Shown: positions 35,779 to 43,787 of the stretch, piece after piece
How positions within the stretch are numbered: position 1 is the first letter of the stretch
Layout of the letters: each line of letters begins with the position of its first letter
NCBI RefSeq assembly: GCF_002895435.1
Contig: NZ_POYJ01000017.1
Span: 42,145-106,144 of the forward strand
From: Aquimarina sediminis
Lineage (GTDB): Bacteria; Bacteroidota; Bacteroidia; Flavobacteriales; Flavobacteriaceae
Reading direction: 5' to 3'
Length of the DNA stretch: 64,000 bases
Position numbers and translations under genes: made by a program
Notes under the pieces: generated by a model
Told to the model about the DNA's origin: nothing
Databases searched by the model: none
What the model saw: only the letters and a program-made list of their open reading frames with translations

Positions 35779-36669
35779 TTAATTGAAATCTTCTTCTTCA
35801 GTATCGGCAGCGGTTATTTTAAGAACTTGTCCGATCATGATGTTATTATTTGATAGATTATTAAATGTCTTCAGTTCTTCTACAGAGATTTTATATCTTC
35901 TAGAAATAGAGTATAATGTATCTCCCTTTTTTACCAAATGCCCTCCCTTTTTATCTGGAGTAGAAATTATTACGGCTACCGCTTTGTTTTGTGTACTTCT
36001 TTCTCTAGACCCTCGACCAAGAACCTCATTATCATACTTGTACAACTGGTATCGTTCTATAATAGAGATTAGTTTTTGGGGGTACTTCTTATCAGTAGCA
36101 TATCCAGCCTCACGTAAACCTCTTGCCCATGATTTATAATCCCTTTTGCTAAATGTAAACAATCTTGAGTATCGCTTTCTATCTTTTAAAAAGAGAGAGT
36201 GATCTCTAAAGGATTCGCTAGCCAGATTATATTTTCTAAAACACTCCTGAGAAAGATCATCATCATGATAAACACGATCCCCTTCCCAATCATGGCACTT
36301 GATTCCAAAATGATTTTTTGCTTTTTGAGTCAACTCTCCATACCCTGCTCCCGATTCCAAAATCCCCTGTGCCAAAGTAATACTTGCCGGGATGCCGTAT
36401 GTTTTCATTTCGCTTTTTGCAATACCCGAAAACTCAAAAATATAACGTTGTACTCTATCTTTATATGATAATACAGGAAGTGGTTTTTTTGTCTCTTCTT
36501 CCTTCTTATTCTTTGGTTCAACTATTATCTCTTTAGTACTTCGCTCTACATGAGTAACTGTAGTTCGCTTTGGTATAGGTTTTGGAGTACGAGAAGATGT
36601 TACTTTTTTACTTCCTCCACAAGAAATCATAAACGTAGTAACACCTAGTAATAAAATAAATTTCTTCAT
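35779..36669 (-). CDS. LysM glucosaminidase lipoprotein
   Basis: A 296-residue envelope protein that should cut the glycan strands of peptidoglycan. It has a lipobox (MISC, Cys17), a basic linker with KPIPKRT repeats, a glucosaminidase domain (~90-215, GIPASITLAQGILESGAGYG with the catalytic glutamate in ILESG) and one LysM domain (~243-285, HLVKKGDTLYSISRRYKIS) for wall binding. Pairing with hemL and an ACC-deaminase-like gene is typical of this phylum. An N-terminal Met matches the signal start. Confidence 0.85.
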   Translation of the reverse strand: MKKFILLLGVTTFMISCGGSKKVTSSRTPKPIPKRTTVTHVERSTKEIIVEPKNKKEEETKKPLPVLSYKDRVQRYIFEFSGIAKSEMKTYGIPASITLAQGILESGAGYGELTQKAKNHFGIKCHDWEGDRVYHDDDLSQECFRKYNLASESFRDHSLFLKDRKRYSRLFTFSKRDYKSWARGLREAGYATDKKYPQKLISIIERYQLYKYDNEVLGRGSRERSTQNKAVAVIISTPDKKGGHLVKKGDTLYSISRRYKISVEELKTFNNLSNNNIMIGQVLKITAADTEEEDFN

Positions 36670-36672
36670 TTT

Positions 36673-37620
36673 TTAATATCCAATTGTAATAAGGGGTAAC
36701 TTCTTTTTCTTTAATCTTTCGTTCATTCCGGCGATTCCTTGCAAACCTCCAGTATGAATGGCTAAAATACGAGTATTTTTCTTAAAAACCCCTTTTTGTA
36801 TTAGGTCAAAAATCCCATAAATCATCTTACCTGTATAGACTGGATCTAATAAGATATGTTGCTCTTTGTTAAATCTATTGATAAACTCAATCCCTTCTTG
36901 ATTTATTTTGCCATATCCACCAAAATGATACTCTTCGATAAGCTTCCAATTAGTTTTTGAAGTATATTTTTTAATTTCTTCTGTTAGAAAATTTCCCTTC
37001 AAGGCAGGAAACCCTATAACCGTTTGATGTATCTCTGCACTATTTATTATTCCTGTAATTGTTCCTCCTGTTCCTACTGCACAACAAATAATGTCATAGC
37101 TTTTATCATTTGGAGTAAGAATTTCTTCACACCCTTTAATAGCTAATGGATTGGTTCCTCCTTCGGGAATTATGTAGCACGAGCCAAATTCATGCTTTAA
37201 CTCTTCTAAAAAAAGAGAAGACGTCTTATTTCTGTAGTGCTCTCTGCTAATAAATTTAAAACGCATTCCTTCTTTAGATGCAAATTGCAGGGTGTCGTTT
37301 TCAGACAATGTTTTATCAAGATTTCTACCTAACTCATCTCCTCGTATGACTCCTATGGTTTGTAATCCCATAATTTTGCCAGCTGCAGCCGTAGCTGCGA
37401 TATGATTACTGAAAGCCCCTCCAAAAGTAAGAATAGTCTTGAAACCAGACCTCTTGGCTTCGAGAAGGTTGTATTTTAACTTTCTAAATTTATTACCAGA
37501 CACATCTTTATGCAGTTTATCTTCTCTTTTGATCTCAAGAGAAACTTCTGCGGCGGTCAAAATTGAATGAGTAATCGACTGATTTTCTGAAGGTGTGGTT
37601 TCCGAAGAAAAAATATACAT
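36673..37620 (-). CDS. ACC deaminase/D-cysteine desulfhydrase-like PLP enzyme
   Basis: A 315-residue fold-type II PLP protein. The cofactor lysine is Lys44 in SGNKFRKLKY, the substrate loop is TFGGAFSNHIAATAA, and the phosphate loop is GTGGTITGII. Family members deaminate 1-aminocyclopropane-1-carboxylate or split D-cysteine; bacterial copies without the ACC-specific residues mostly favour D-cysteine, and I cannot assign which here. It lies between the glucosaminidase and a 108-residue protein with no gap. Confidence 0.8.
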   Translation of the reverse strand: MYIFSSETTPSENQSITHSILTAAEVSLEIKREDKLHKDVSGNKFRKLKYNLLEAKRSGFKTILTFGGAFSNHIAATAAAGKIMGLQTIGVIRGDELGRNLDKTLSENDTLQFASKEGMRFKFISREHYRNKTSSLFLEELKHEFGSCYIIPEGGTNPLAIKGCEEILTPNDKSYDIICCAVGTGGTITGIINSAEIHQTVIGFPALKGNFLTEEIKKYTSKTNWKLIEEYHFGGYGKINQEGIEFINRFNKEQHILLDPVYTGKMIYGIFDLIQKGVFKKNTRILAIHTGGLQGIAGMNERLKKKKLPLITIGY

Positions 37621-37947
37621 CTACCAATATTTTATAAAACTCCAAGGTTTTCTCGTTTTGAGGTACTCAAGATTATCCTCATTAAAATAAGCCTCTCTCT
37701 CGAAAGAAATATTACGATAAGCCCGATGCAAATTTCGGTATTTTAGTACGCGAATAACATACTCTGTAAAATAAATTATATAGAAAGGTAATACCAGTAA
37801 CTCTGCCTGTTGGCGTATATGAATTCTCTCGTGATTAATAAAGGCTTGATCCTCTTTAAGGAAAGAGTTATTTATCACAATAAAGGGCCATAAGGCAATG
37901 CCTACAAAACGACGACCTATCAAATATTTGTTAACAATTATGGGCAT
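37621..37947 (-). CDS. hypothetical protein with HExxH-like motif
   Basis: A 108-residue protein with a hydrophobic middle (LLVLPFYIIYFTEYVIRVL). NHERIHIRQQAELL is an HExxH variant reading HERIH, followed later by FEREAYFNE, an arrangement like minimal gluzincin-type peptidases, but the length is far too short for a known protease. It starts the run that ends with hemL; its stop codon abuts the next gene's start. The function is unknown. Confidence 0.55.
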   Translation of the reverse strand: MPIIVNKYLIGRRFVGIALWPFIVINNSFLKEDQAFINHERIHIRQQAELLVLPFYIIYFTEYVIRVLKYRNLHRAYRNISFEREAYFNEDNLEYLKTRKPWSFIKYW

Positions 37948-37975
37948 ATAGCTGCAAGATAGTATTTTTGTAAAT

Positions 37976-38152
37976 ATGAATAACCCTAAAAAAATATTAA
38001 CTCCAAAAGAAGGAGATTATTATCTGACCCCAGAAGGGTATCGATGTTTTACAGAACAATATCACCTTAGAAGGGGCTATTGTTGTGAGAGCGGGTGCAG
38101 GCATTGCCCCTATGGCTATGATAAAAAAACGAATCGTTATTCTAAAAAATAA
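37976..38152 (+). CDS. DUF5522 small Cys-rich protein
   Basis: A 58-residue protein too short for many gene finders. It starts MNNPKKILTPKEGDYYLTPE and contains GYCCESGCRHCPYGY, the double-cysteine signature of DUF5522, a small family seen widely in this phylum with a likely metal- or cluster-binding role. It reads away from the 108-residue gene, with start codons 29 bases apart. Confidence 0.75.
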   Translation: MNNPKKILTPKEGDYYLTPEGYRCFTEQYHLRRGYCCESGCRHCPYGYDKKTNRYSKK

Positions 38153-38235
38153 GTTCGCAACTACCTCATGGTATGATTATTGTGGCTGAATAAATACAAA
38201 AAAAGCTATTGTTAAACGTATAAAACACAAGGATT

Positions 38236-38766
38236 ATGAAATTTATTTCACTTTTATCATTAATCCTTATCATAACTCTTACTTCTTGCTCTTCGGTGCG
38301 TGTTGCTTCTGATTATGATAAGCAGGCTAATTTTAATGCTTATAAAAGCTTTGCTTTCTATAAGCCAGGAATCGATAAAGCAGAAATTAGCGATCTTGAC
38401 AAAAAACGAATCTTAAGAGCTATCGAAGCGGATATGACTGCAAAAGGTTTTGCTAAGTCCTCAAATCCAGACGTATTAGTTAGTATTTTTACAAAGACTA
38501 AAGAAAATGTAAATATATACCAGAACAACTTCGGCTGGGGATATGGATGGGGATGGAACCCCTGGTTCTGGGGATCTGGTTACAATACTGTATCTACTAC
38601 TACCGAAGGAACTCTGTATATAGACCTTATTGATGCTTCTAAAAAAGAATTGATCTGGCAAGGTATGGGAACATCCGCATTGACTAGAGATGTACATAAA
38701 AAGCAGGAGAAAATGAATGAAATTGTTACTGCTATACTAGAAAAATACCCTCCTCAGTCCAATTAA
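38236..38766 (+). CDS. DUF4136 lipoprotein
   Basis: A 176-residue lipoprotein (Cys18 after LIITLTSC). The mature domain is DUF4136: VRVASDYDKQANFNAYKSFAFY opens it, DLDKKRILRAIEADMTAKGF is the conserved helix, and a glycine/tryptophan-rich stretch (YGWGWNPWFWGSG) precedes GTLYIDLIDASKKELIWQG. The family is periplasm- or surface-located with no known activity. A strong terminator follows. Confidence 0.85.
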   Translation: MKFISLLSLILIITLTSCSSVRVASDYDKQANFNAYKSFAFYKPGIDKAEISDLDKKRILRAIEADMTAKGFAKSSNPDVLVSIFTKTKENVNIYQNNFGWGYGWGWNPWFWGSGYNTVSTTTEGTLYIDLIDASKKELIWQGMGTSALTRDVHKKQEKMNEIVTAILEKYPPQSN

Positions 38767-38794
38767 ATTACCTAGTGTATTCTACAATATAAAG

Positions 38795-38829
38795 ATAAGG
38801 CTATCTTAAACAAGTTAAGATAGCCTTAT
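38795..38829. terminator. strong bidirectional terminator
   Basis: A perfect 15-bp stem (ATAAGGCTATCTTAA with TTAAGATAGCCTTAT) and 5-base loop between the convergent DUF4136 and SPASM-protein genes. Confidence 0.85.
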
Positions 38830-38869
38830 TTGCATATACATATGTAAACAAAATTGAAATGACAAAAAC

Positions 38870-39868
38870 CTAACCTTCTATGGTATGCGCTACTTTGATT
38901 TTACATTTGGTTTCAAAAGAATACGCCCCATTTTCTCTTAGTACAGGAAGTCTATTATCTATACACATATACCGATACTCACAAGTTTTGCATTCTGTTA
39001 TGACATCCTTATTAATCCTCCAGTATTTCTGAAAAGGAGGCGATTTTATGATATCATAAAGTTCTTCATCAGAGGTTTCAGTAATTTTTCCAAATGCTTC
39101 CTTTGTTTCAGGGGCATTTTTTATTACACCTTCATTATCGATATATAATTTTCGGTTAAAATATACATTGTGTTTCTGAGCTTCTGTGAACAAAGGAATA
39201 TTAACTCGAAAGAAACATTCTTTTCTGAAAATAAAATCCTCAGACTTAGATATCATTATCTTTTTAGAGTTCGTTTTTTTAATTTCATTAGTTAATAAAA
39301 AAAGTGTGTCTACTCGTTTGTTATTGTCAATAAGCGCTTCAAAACTTTTTATGTCTTGATTATCTCCTAATCTCACTTCAAAAACAATTGAATATATAGG
39401 AGAAGCCTCTAAAAGATGTAAAACTGTTTGGATTACCTCTATAGATTCTTCCTCCTCAACCCTAATATATAAATGTTCACATCCCAAGGATATGACAGCA
39501 TTAAAAATTTTATTCAAAATGGGAAACGTTACTTCACTTATTTCTAAAATCATATTTGTGATCTCAGAGGCATAATCCCATATTATATCTAATTTTGGAA
39601 ATAACTTTTGTTGATCTTTATCCACAAGAAAAGCCACTTCTTCATCAATTAAAAACTGTATATATTCATATACAGCTTCATAATTTTCTGCTCCTCCCAG
39701 GTTGTACAATTCTGATATATTATGGGTATCAAAAAACTGAGTAAAATCGTATAAATCATTAGGAACATCTATAACCCTACTTCTTTGCAGGTCATATATT
39801 GCAGATTTACTTTGCCCTTTAACAGGAATACAATTAGAGTATAACGTTATGTATTGTTCATTCATCAT
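38870..39868 (-). CDS. grasp-with-spasm system SPASM-domain protein
   Basis: A 332-residue cytosolic protein that looks like the SPASM partner of grasp-with-spasm peptide systems. The C-terminus has the SPASM cysteines (Cys293, Cys296, Cys302 in CKTCEYRYMC, and Cys322), which would hold an iron-sulfur cluster. There is no CxxxCxxC radical-SAM motif anywhere, as expected for this subtype, so it probably recognises the peptide rather than doing radical chemistry. It overlaps the 80-residue gene upstream by four bases. Confidence 0.8.
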   Translation of the reverse strand: MMNEQYITLYSNCIPVKGQSKSAIYDLQRSRVIDVPNDLYDFTQFFDTHNISELYNLGGAENYEAVYEYIQFLIDEEVAFLVDKDQQKLFPKLDIIWDYASEITNMILEISEVTFPILNKIFNAVISLGCEHLYIRVEEEESIEVIQTVLHLLEASPIYSIVFEVRLGDNQDIKSFEALIDNNKRVDTLFLLTNEIKKTNSKKIMISKSEDFIFRKECFFRVNIPLFTEAQKHNVYFNRKLYIDNEGVIKNAPETKEAFGKITETSDEELYDIIKSPPFQKYWRINKDVITECKTCEYRYMCIDNRLPVLRENGAYSFETKCKIKVAHTIEG

Positions 39869-40107
39869 TTGTATCTAGGGTATTGAAGAGATATTGCTTT
39901 ATAAAACCTTCTCTTAGAAGCATATCTATCATTATACATAGGTATTTGTATCCTATTACTAATTCGTTTTTTTGAAATAGCACTAATAGATGTCATTTCT
40001 GATAGATGTAATAAAACAGGTAATTCTATTTTTTTATCCTTTTTGATACTCTCCAGAATATCCTCTGCTTCTTTTTTAGGTATCATATCGTATAAGTTTT
40101 TGTGCAA
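39865..40107 (-). CDS. small protein of the grasp-with-spasm cluster
   Basis: An 80-residue basic protein (IPKKEAEDILESIKKDKKIE, later SKKRISNRIQIPMYNDRYASKRRFYKA) without a leader-type GG or a family I can name. It overlaps the ATP-grasp gene by 32 bases and the SPASM gene by four, so it is part of the same translational unit. Met8 would shorten the first overlap to 11 bases. A role as a precursor-binding helper is possible, but nothing in the sequence proves it. Confidence 0.5.
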   Translation of the reverse strand: MHKNLYDMIPKKEAEDILESIKKDKKIELPVLLHLSEMTSISAISKKRISNRIQIPMYNDRYASKRRFYKAISLQYPRYK

Positions 40108-41035
40108 TTTTTTTTTCTAAGTTATAGTTACATGGATATGAGACCATACCAAATTGACCAATGGGGTTGACCTCTAGAAAAACATATTCTTTTGAAGTCG
40201 TATATATTAAATCAAAAGAGCAGCTATTCAGGTCTAATTTTTTGGCTAGTTTTTTAAGCTTTGACGCTATTATTTCTGGTAACTGATATGGAATCGTTCT
40301 ATTTGGTTTTTCATGATTATATTGTCTAAAATCTGTTTCCGTTTTTTGATCTTCTTGCGAAAAAATTGCCATAGAATAGAATTCATCTACTAGCAGATAG
40401 CTACGTATCTCGAAGGTTTTGTGTATATTTTTCTGAAACTGACTTATTCCAAATGTGTTTTCAAAAAATTTGGCTATTTCTTTATTTATAACTGTAGTAT
40501 AATTAGGTAACCAATATGTATCTCCATAAAATCCTATCGGGTTATTAATAGCCTTTGTAATAAATTCTCCTTTCTGTAACTGCTTGTTTAACTCTTTTTT
40601 CTTATTGGTAATTATTGTTCTGGGAATAGTAAGTCCCAAATCTTTAGCCATCGTTAGTACAATAAGCTTATTCACTTTTTTACCATTATAATTATTAAGA
40701 GAGAATTTTTGACCTAACAAAAAATGCAAATATTCAAAGAGTTCCCTATTCTCTTTTTGTAAAAAGTCTTCAATTTTATCTGATACAAAATTACTCTCCC
40801 ATACATTTTCTTTGGTTTTAAAGTTTCCTCGTCTATACCATACTGATGAAATTTCATTAAAATTAACAGATGTTCCTGAGCAATTAAGAAACACCTCTGA
40901 TGTATTAACATTAACCGTTATGCTATCGATTATATTATTGTTGTTTAATACAATATACTTTACTCCAAAATGGTTTAACCATTTGATAATGTCTATGGTG
41001 CTTTCGTCTTGTTCTATGGATATAATTAGTATCAT
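40076..41035 (-). CDS. ATP-grasp peptide maturase of a grasp-with-spasm system
   Basis: A 319-residue ATP-grasp ligase. Such enzymes in graspetide clusters form ester or amide bonds between Asp/Glu and Ser/Thr/Lys side chains of a precursor peptide. The N-terminal ~110 residues form the pre-ATP-grasp domain, and the metal-binding end is EYVFLEVNPIGQFGMVSYP. The ATG at 41035 is chosen; the GTG eight codons earlier lies inside a hairpin. It follows the precursor by ~60 bases and shares the transcript. Confidence 0.85.
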   Translation of the reverse strand: MILIISIEQDESTIDIIKWLNHFGVKYIVLNNNNIIDSITVNVNTSEVFLNCSGTSVNFNEISSVWYRRGNFKTKENVWESNFVSDKIEDFLQKENRELFEYLHFLLGQKFSLNNYNGKKVNKLIVLTMAKDLGLTIPRTIITNKKKELNKQLQKGEFITKAINNPIGFYGDTYWLPNYTTVINKEIAKFFENTFGISQFQKNIHKTFEIRSYLLVDEFYSMAIFSQEDQKTETDFRQYNHEKPNRTIPYQLPEIIASKLKKLAKKLDLNSCSFDLIYTTSKEYVFLEVNPIGQFGMVSYPCNYNLEKKIAQKLIRYDT

Positions 41036-41049
41036 GAATTCATATATTA

Positions 41050-41081
41050 TACCCACTCAAAATATGTAATTTGAGTGGGTA
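41050..41081. terminator. hairpin between precursor and ATP-grasp genes
   Basis: A perfect 12-bp stem (TACCCACTCAAA with TTTGAGTGGGTA), 8-base loop. The T-run lies on the plus strand; on the precursor strand it is A-rich before and AT-rich after. It could lower read-through into the maturase genes or stabilise the abundant precursor message. Confidence 0.6.
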
Positions 41082-41096
41082 TTTTTTTTAGACTAA

Positions 41097-41294
41097 TTAA
41101 TCTTCGTGACCATCTGTCCCAGTACTCATACCATCAACATAGGTACCAATATCTCCTGTTCCGTAGGATACATCATAAGGTTCGCTTCTACTCCAAGCTA
41201 CTCCATACCCATAAAATATACCTCCAGTAGTCTTTTCCATTTGCTCTTTAGATACTTCAAAGTTTTTTAACGATTGCATTTTTTTAGTGCTCAT
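41097..41294 (-). CDS. graspetide-type precursor peptide
   Basis: A 65-residue precursor for the adjacent ATP-grasp enzyme. The leader (residues 1-25) contains QSLKNFEVSKEQMEKTTGG, a GG-type leader with an amphipathic helix, so cleavage by a C39-type peptidase exporter is plausible; none lies in this window. The 40-residue core is rich in hydroxyl donors (Ser35, Ser37, Ser43, Thr46, Thr51, Ser57, Thr58, Thr60) and acidic acceptors (Glu38, Asp41, Asp49, Asp54, Asp61, Glu64, Asp65), which suits side-chain ester rings. Confidence 0.8.
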   Translation of the reverse strand: MSTKKMQSLKNFEVSKEQMEKTTGGIFYGYGVAWSRSEPYDVSYGTGDIGTYVDGMSTGTDGHED

Positions 41295-41503
41295 AATCTA
41301 TTAATTTGTTGTGCTTACTCTTTTTTTATTGGATTTTTAGCTTCCTCCTGTTTAGATCGATCTATACTCTAGTACACTTTATTAAAATTCATTACCCAAT
41401 TATGATTCATTAAATTTTCTAAATAGAGAATGGACAACTGCTTTTGCCAAAGGAAAAGGTTATTTTTTATGTACATTTATACTTAATTTGATACTAAAGC
41501 TAT

Positions 41504-42118
41504 ATGCGTAATTTTCTACTTGGTGTACTTTTGGCTTCACTTATAGCACTTGGAATAAAATATATTGTTGATCGATCCAACACACAAGACATAGAAGTAG
41601 CCTCTTCTGGGCTTATTCTGGATCAAATCAAAAATGTAGGCAAGCTAGTAGTAACCGAAGGTCATTTTTCTGATATAATTACCTATAAAAATGATAAGAC
41701 TTATTTTAAGGTACTATCCTCTAAGAAAAAAATAATTGTAATGGTTAATGCTAATGTGCAAGTCTCTTATGATCTGAGAAAAATTGAACACTCTATTGAT
41801 AAAGAGGCAAAAACGCTAACCATAACAAAAATTCCTGAGGCAGAAATCAATATTAATCCTGAAATAAAGTATCACGACATACAGGAAGGGATTATCAATA
41901 AATTTAATGCTAAAGACCATAACAACATACGGAAAATAGTCATAAAAGAATTGAATAAAAAAGTGAAGAAATCTGCGTTGGTTAAAAACTCCAAAAACAG
42001 GCTTATTAGTGAATTACAAAAAATATATATTCTTACCAATTCTCTAGGCTGGACATTAAAATATAAAGATACGACCATAGATAGCCAAACTGGCATTGAA
42101 GAACTAATCAAATTATAA
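41504..42118 (+). CDS. DUF4230 protein
   Basis: A 204-residue protein with one N-terminal membrane helix (NFLLGVLLASLIALGIKYIV) and a periplasmic DUF4230 domain (VGKLVVTEGHFSDIITYK, then VMVNANVQVSYDLRKIE and TLTITKIPEAEININPEIKY). The family has no assigned function. It diverges from the graspetide operon, and a hairpin lies 150 bases after it. Confidence 0.8.
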   Translation: MRNFLLGVLLASLIALGIKYIVDRSNTQDIEVASSGLILDQIKNVGKLVVTEGHFSDIITYKNDKTYFKVLSSKKKIIVMVNANVQVSYDLRKIEHSIDKEAKTLTITKIPEAEININPEIKYHDIQEGIINKFNAKDHNNIRKIVIKELNKKVKKSALVKNSKNRLISELQKIYILTNSLGWTLKYKDTTIDSQTGIEELIKL

Positions 42119-42272
42119 TACTAAATTGGTTTAATTTTCAGAAAAAGACAGTCTACAGTAAAGAAATTAGTATCTACACTAAGGAAATATATACTAAAGA
42201 AATGAGCATATGCAATAAAGAAATTCGGGTTTAATTTTTTGAGTACTTTTTCTTAAGAATTGGTATAAAGTA

Positions 42273-42306
42273 AAAAGATGGAAAGAAAAATTTCTTCCCA
42301 TCTTTT
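42273..42306 (+). terminator. hairpin terminator after the DUF4230 gene
   Basis: AAAAGATGG pairs with CCATCTTTT, and the loop side can pair further. The surrounding 42119-42583 gap also shows a loose repeat of AAAGAAAT (near 42160, 42196 and 42216) but no gene. Confidence 0.55.
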
Positions 42307-42583
42307 AATTTAAAAAAATCTGAATTACAGAATTCATTTTGTCCCTTAAACTCCAGTGTTATTACAGATTTATAAATTTGTTTACTATCCTATAACGCAT
42401 CACTTTATCTATACCCTACCCTTTTTTTTAAAAAAAATAAGAAAATTATCATATTTATATTATTAAGCATAGGTTAATAGCTATTTCATGTTTCCTATAC
42501 ACAAAAAAATCTCCCTAAAACGTAAATTACTGTAACCTTTTTTCTTATTAGTAATCAAAGGGTTAAACAAACAACGTCTAATT

Positions 42584-42895
42584 ATGGTATTTAGAAATAC
42601 AATTCCTATTCAAAATTTGAAATGCGACAACTGTGCAACAGAATTAAAAAGGCAACTCTTGCAAATCCCAAATATCACCAATGTTTTTATCGACATGGAT
42701 TATTCACAGGTTACTTTTAATCACACCTGTGTAAACGATTTATCAAATATTGAAAACCTCTTAACTTTTTTAGGGTTTCCCGTTAATGGCGAAAAAACTA
42801 AAAAGAAAAACACTATTGGATGTTATTGTAAGGATCAATCCAAAAACTATTGTATTTTAAAAACTCCCGATTCATCTTTTCAGGACAATGCTTAA
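42584..42895 (+). CDS. heavy-metal-associated (HMA) domain protein
   Basis: A 103-residue cytosolic protein. The start carries LKCDNCATELKRQL, a metal-binding CxxC in an HMA-like ferredoxin fold (PNITNVFIDMDYSQVTFNH, then LLTFLGFPV). A cysteine-rich tail follows (GCYCKDQSKNYCILK). It resembles copper chaperones, though the spacing differs from CopZ. No transporter is next to it. Confidence 0.65.
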   Translation: MVFRNTIPIQNLKCDNCATELKRQLLQIPNITNVFIDMDYSQVTFNHTCVNDLSNIENLLTFLGFPVNGEKTKKKNTIGCYCKDQSKNYCILKTPDSSFQDNA

Positions 42896-42959
42896 GAATA
42901 TATTAGTTTCAATTACGTATACATAGGAGCATATTTAAAAGAAAGTTATTCTCTCGATA

Positions 42960-43652
42960 CTATTCGTAAAAAACAGCCATTTGATCTAATCCTTTTCTAT
43001 CAAGATCAGGTACATAAGCAGGAAATTTAGGATATCCAACGGGAAGCAAAAGAAAAGCTCTTTCATTACTAGGTCTATCCAGAATTTTTGCTAAAAAATT
43101 CATTGGGCTTGGTGTATGTGTCAAGGTTACCAACCCGGCATTATGGATTGCAGATATCAACATACCACAAGCTATACCTATTGATTCATTTACATAATAA
43201 TTATTATGCTTACCGCCGTCTTCTTCAAACTCATATACTTTTTTGAAAGCAATAATCAACCAGGGTGCAATTTCTAAAAAAGGTTTATTCATATTGGTAT
43301 CTAATGGTTCAAGGTCTTTTTTCCAGCGTTCACTCATTCTATTTTCGTAATTTTCTTTTTCCTCGACCTCTGCTTCTTTTCTTATTTTTGTTTTTAGTGC
43401 AGGGTTAGAAATCGCACAAAATGTCCAGGGCTGTTTATGAGCCCCCGAAGGAGCAGTCGAAGCGCTTCTGATTAAATTTTCAATTACTTCTTTAGGAACG
43501 GGGGTGTCAGAAAAATCTCTTACAGATCGCCTTTTATCCAACCACTCATGAAATGATTTACTTTTTAAAACCATTTCTTTTTCAGAAAAAGTATCTGATT
43601 GGTATGAGATATGCTTATATCCATTGATGTGAATACTATTTGGTGATTTCAT
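42960..43652 (-). CDS. iodotyrosine-deiodinase-like nitroreductase
   Basis: A 230-residue FMN protein of the nitroreductase fold. It matches the reductive dehalogenase iodotyrosine deiodinase: KRRSVRDFSDTPVP and TAPSGAHKQPWTF at the flavin site, and GLVTLTHTPSPMNF and FLLLPVGYP near the end. The three residues that hold the halotyrosine in mammalian IYD are present with the same spacing (Glu98, Tyr102, Lys123). In animals this enzyme salvages iodide; bacterial relatives debrominate, dechlorinate or deiodinate tyrosines. No signal peptide, so it acts in the cytosol. Confidence 0.85.
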   Translation of the reverse strand: MKSPNSIHINGYKHISYQSDTFSEKEMVLKSKSFHEWLDKRRSVRDFSDTPVPKEVIENLIRSASTAPSGAHKQPWTFCAISNPALKTKIRKEAEVEEKENYENRMSERWKKDLEPLDTNMNKPFLEIAPWLIIAFKKVYEFEEDGGKHNNYYVNESIGIACGMLISAIHNAGLVTLTHTPSPMNFLAKILDRPSNERAFLLLPVGYPKFPAYVPDLDRKGLDQMAVFYE

Positions 43653-43787
43653 TTTATCTTATGCTTAGGTTAAATTAGTAATTTATAATACCTGAAGTAA
43701 CACAGCCACTTATATAAGGTATGCTATAAATTTATAAATTATTTCCCGTTTTTCACTCTAAATCAACATTGTATACACTAGGAGAAA

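Noticed and set aside
38870..39868. Considered calling the SPASM protein a radical SAM enzyme
   Set aside because: No CxxxCxxC motif occurs anywhere in the protein; only the C-terminal SPASM cysteines are present.
42160..42225. Loose AAAGAAAT repeats considered as a CRISPR-like or iteron array
   Set aside because: Units are short, irregular in spacing and AT-rich, as expected by chance here; no constant repeat length.
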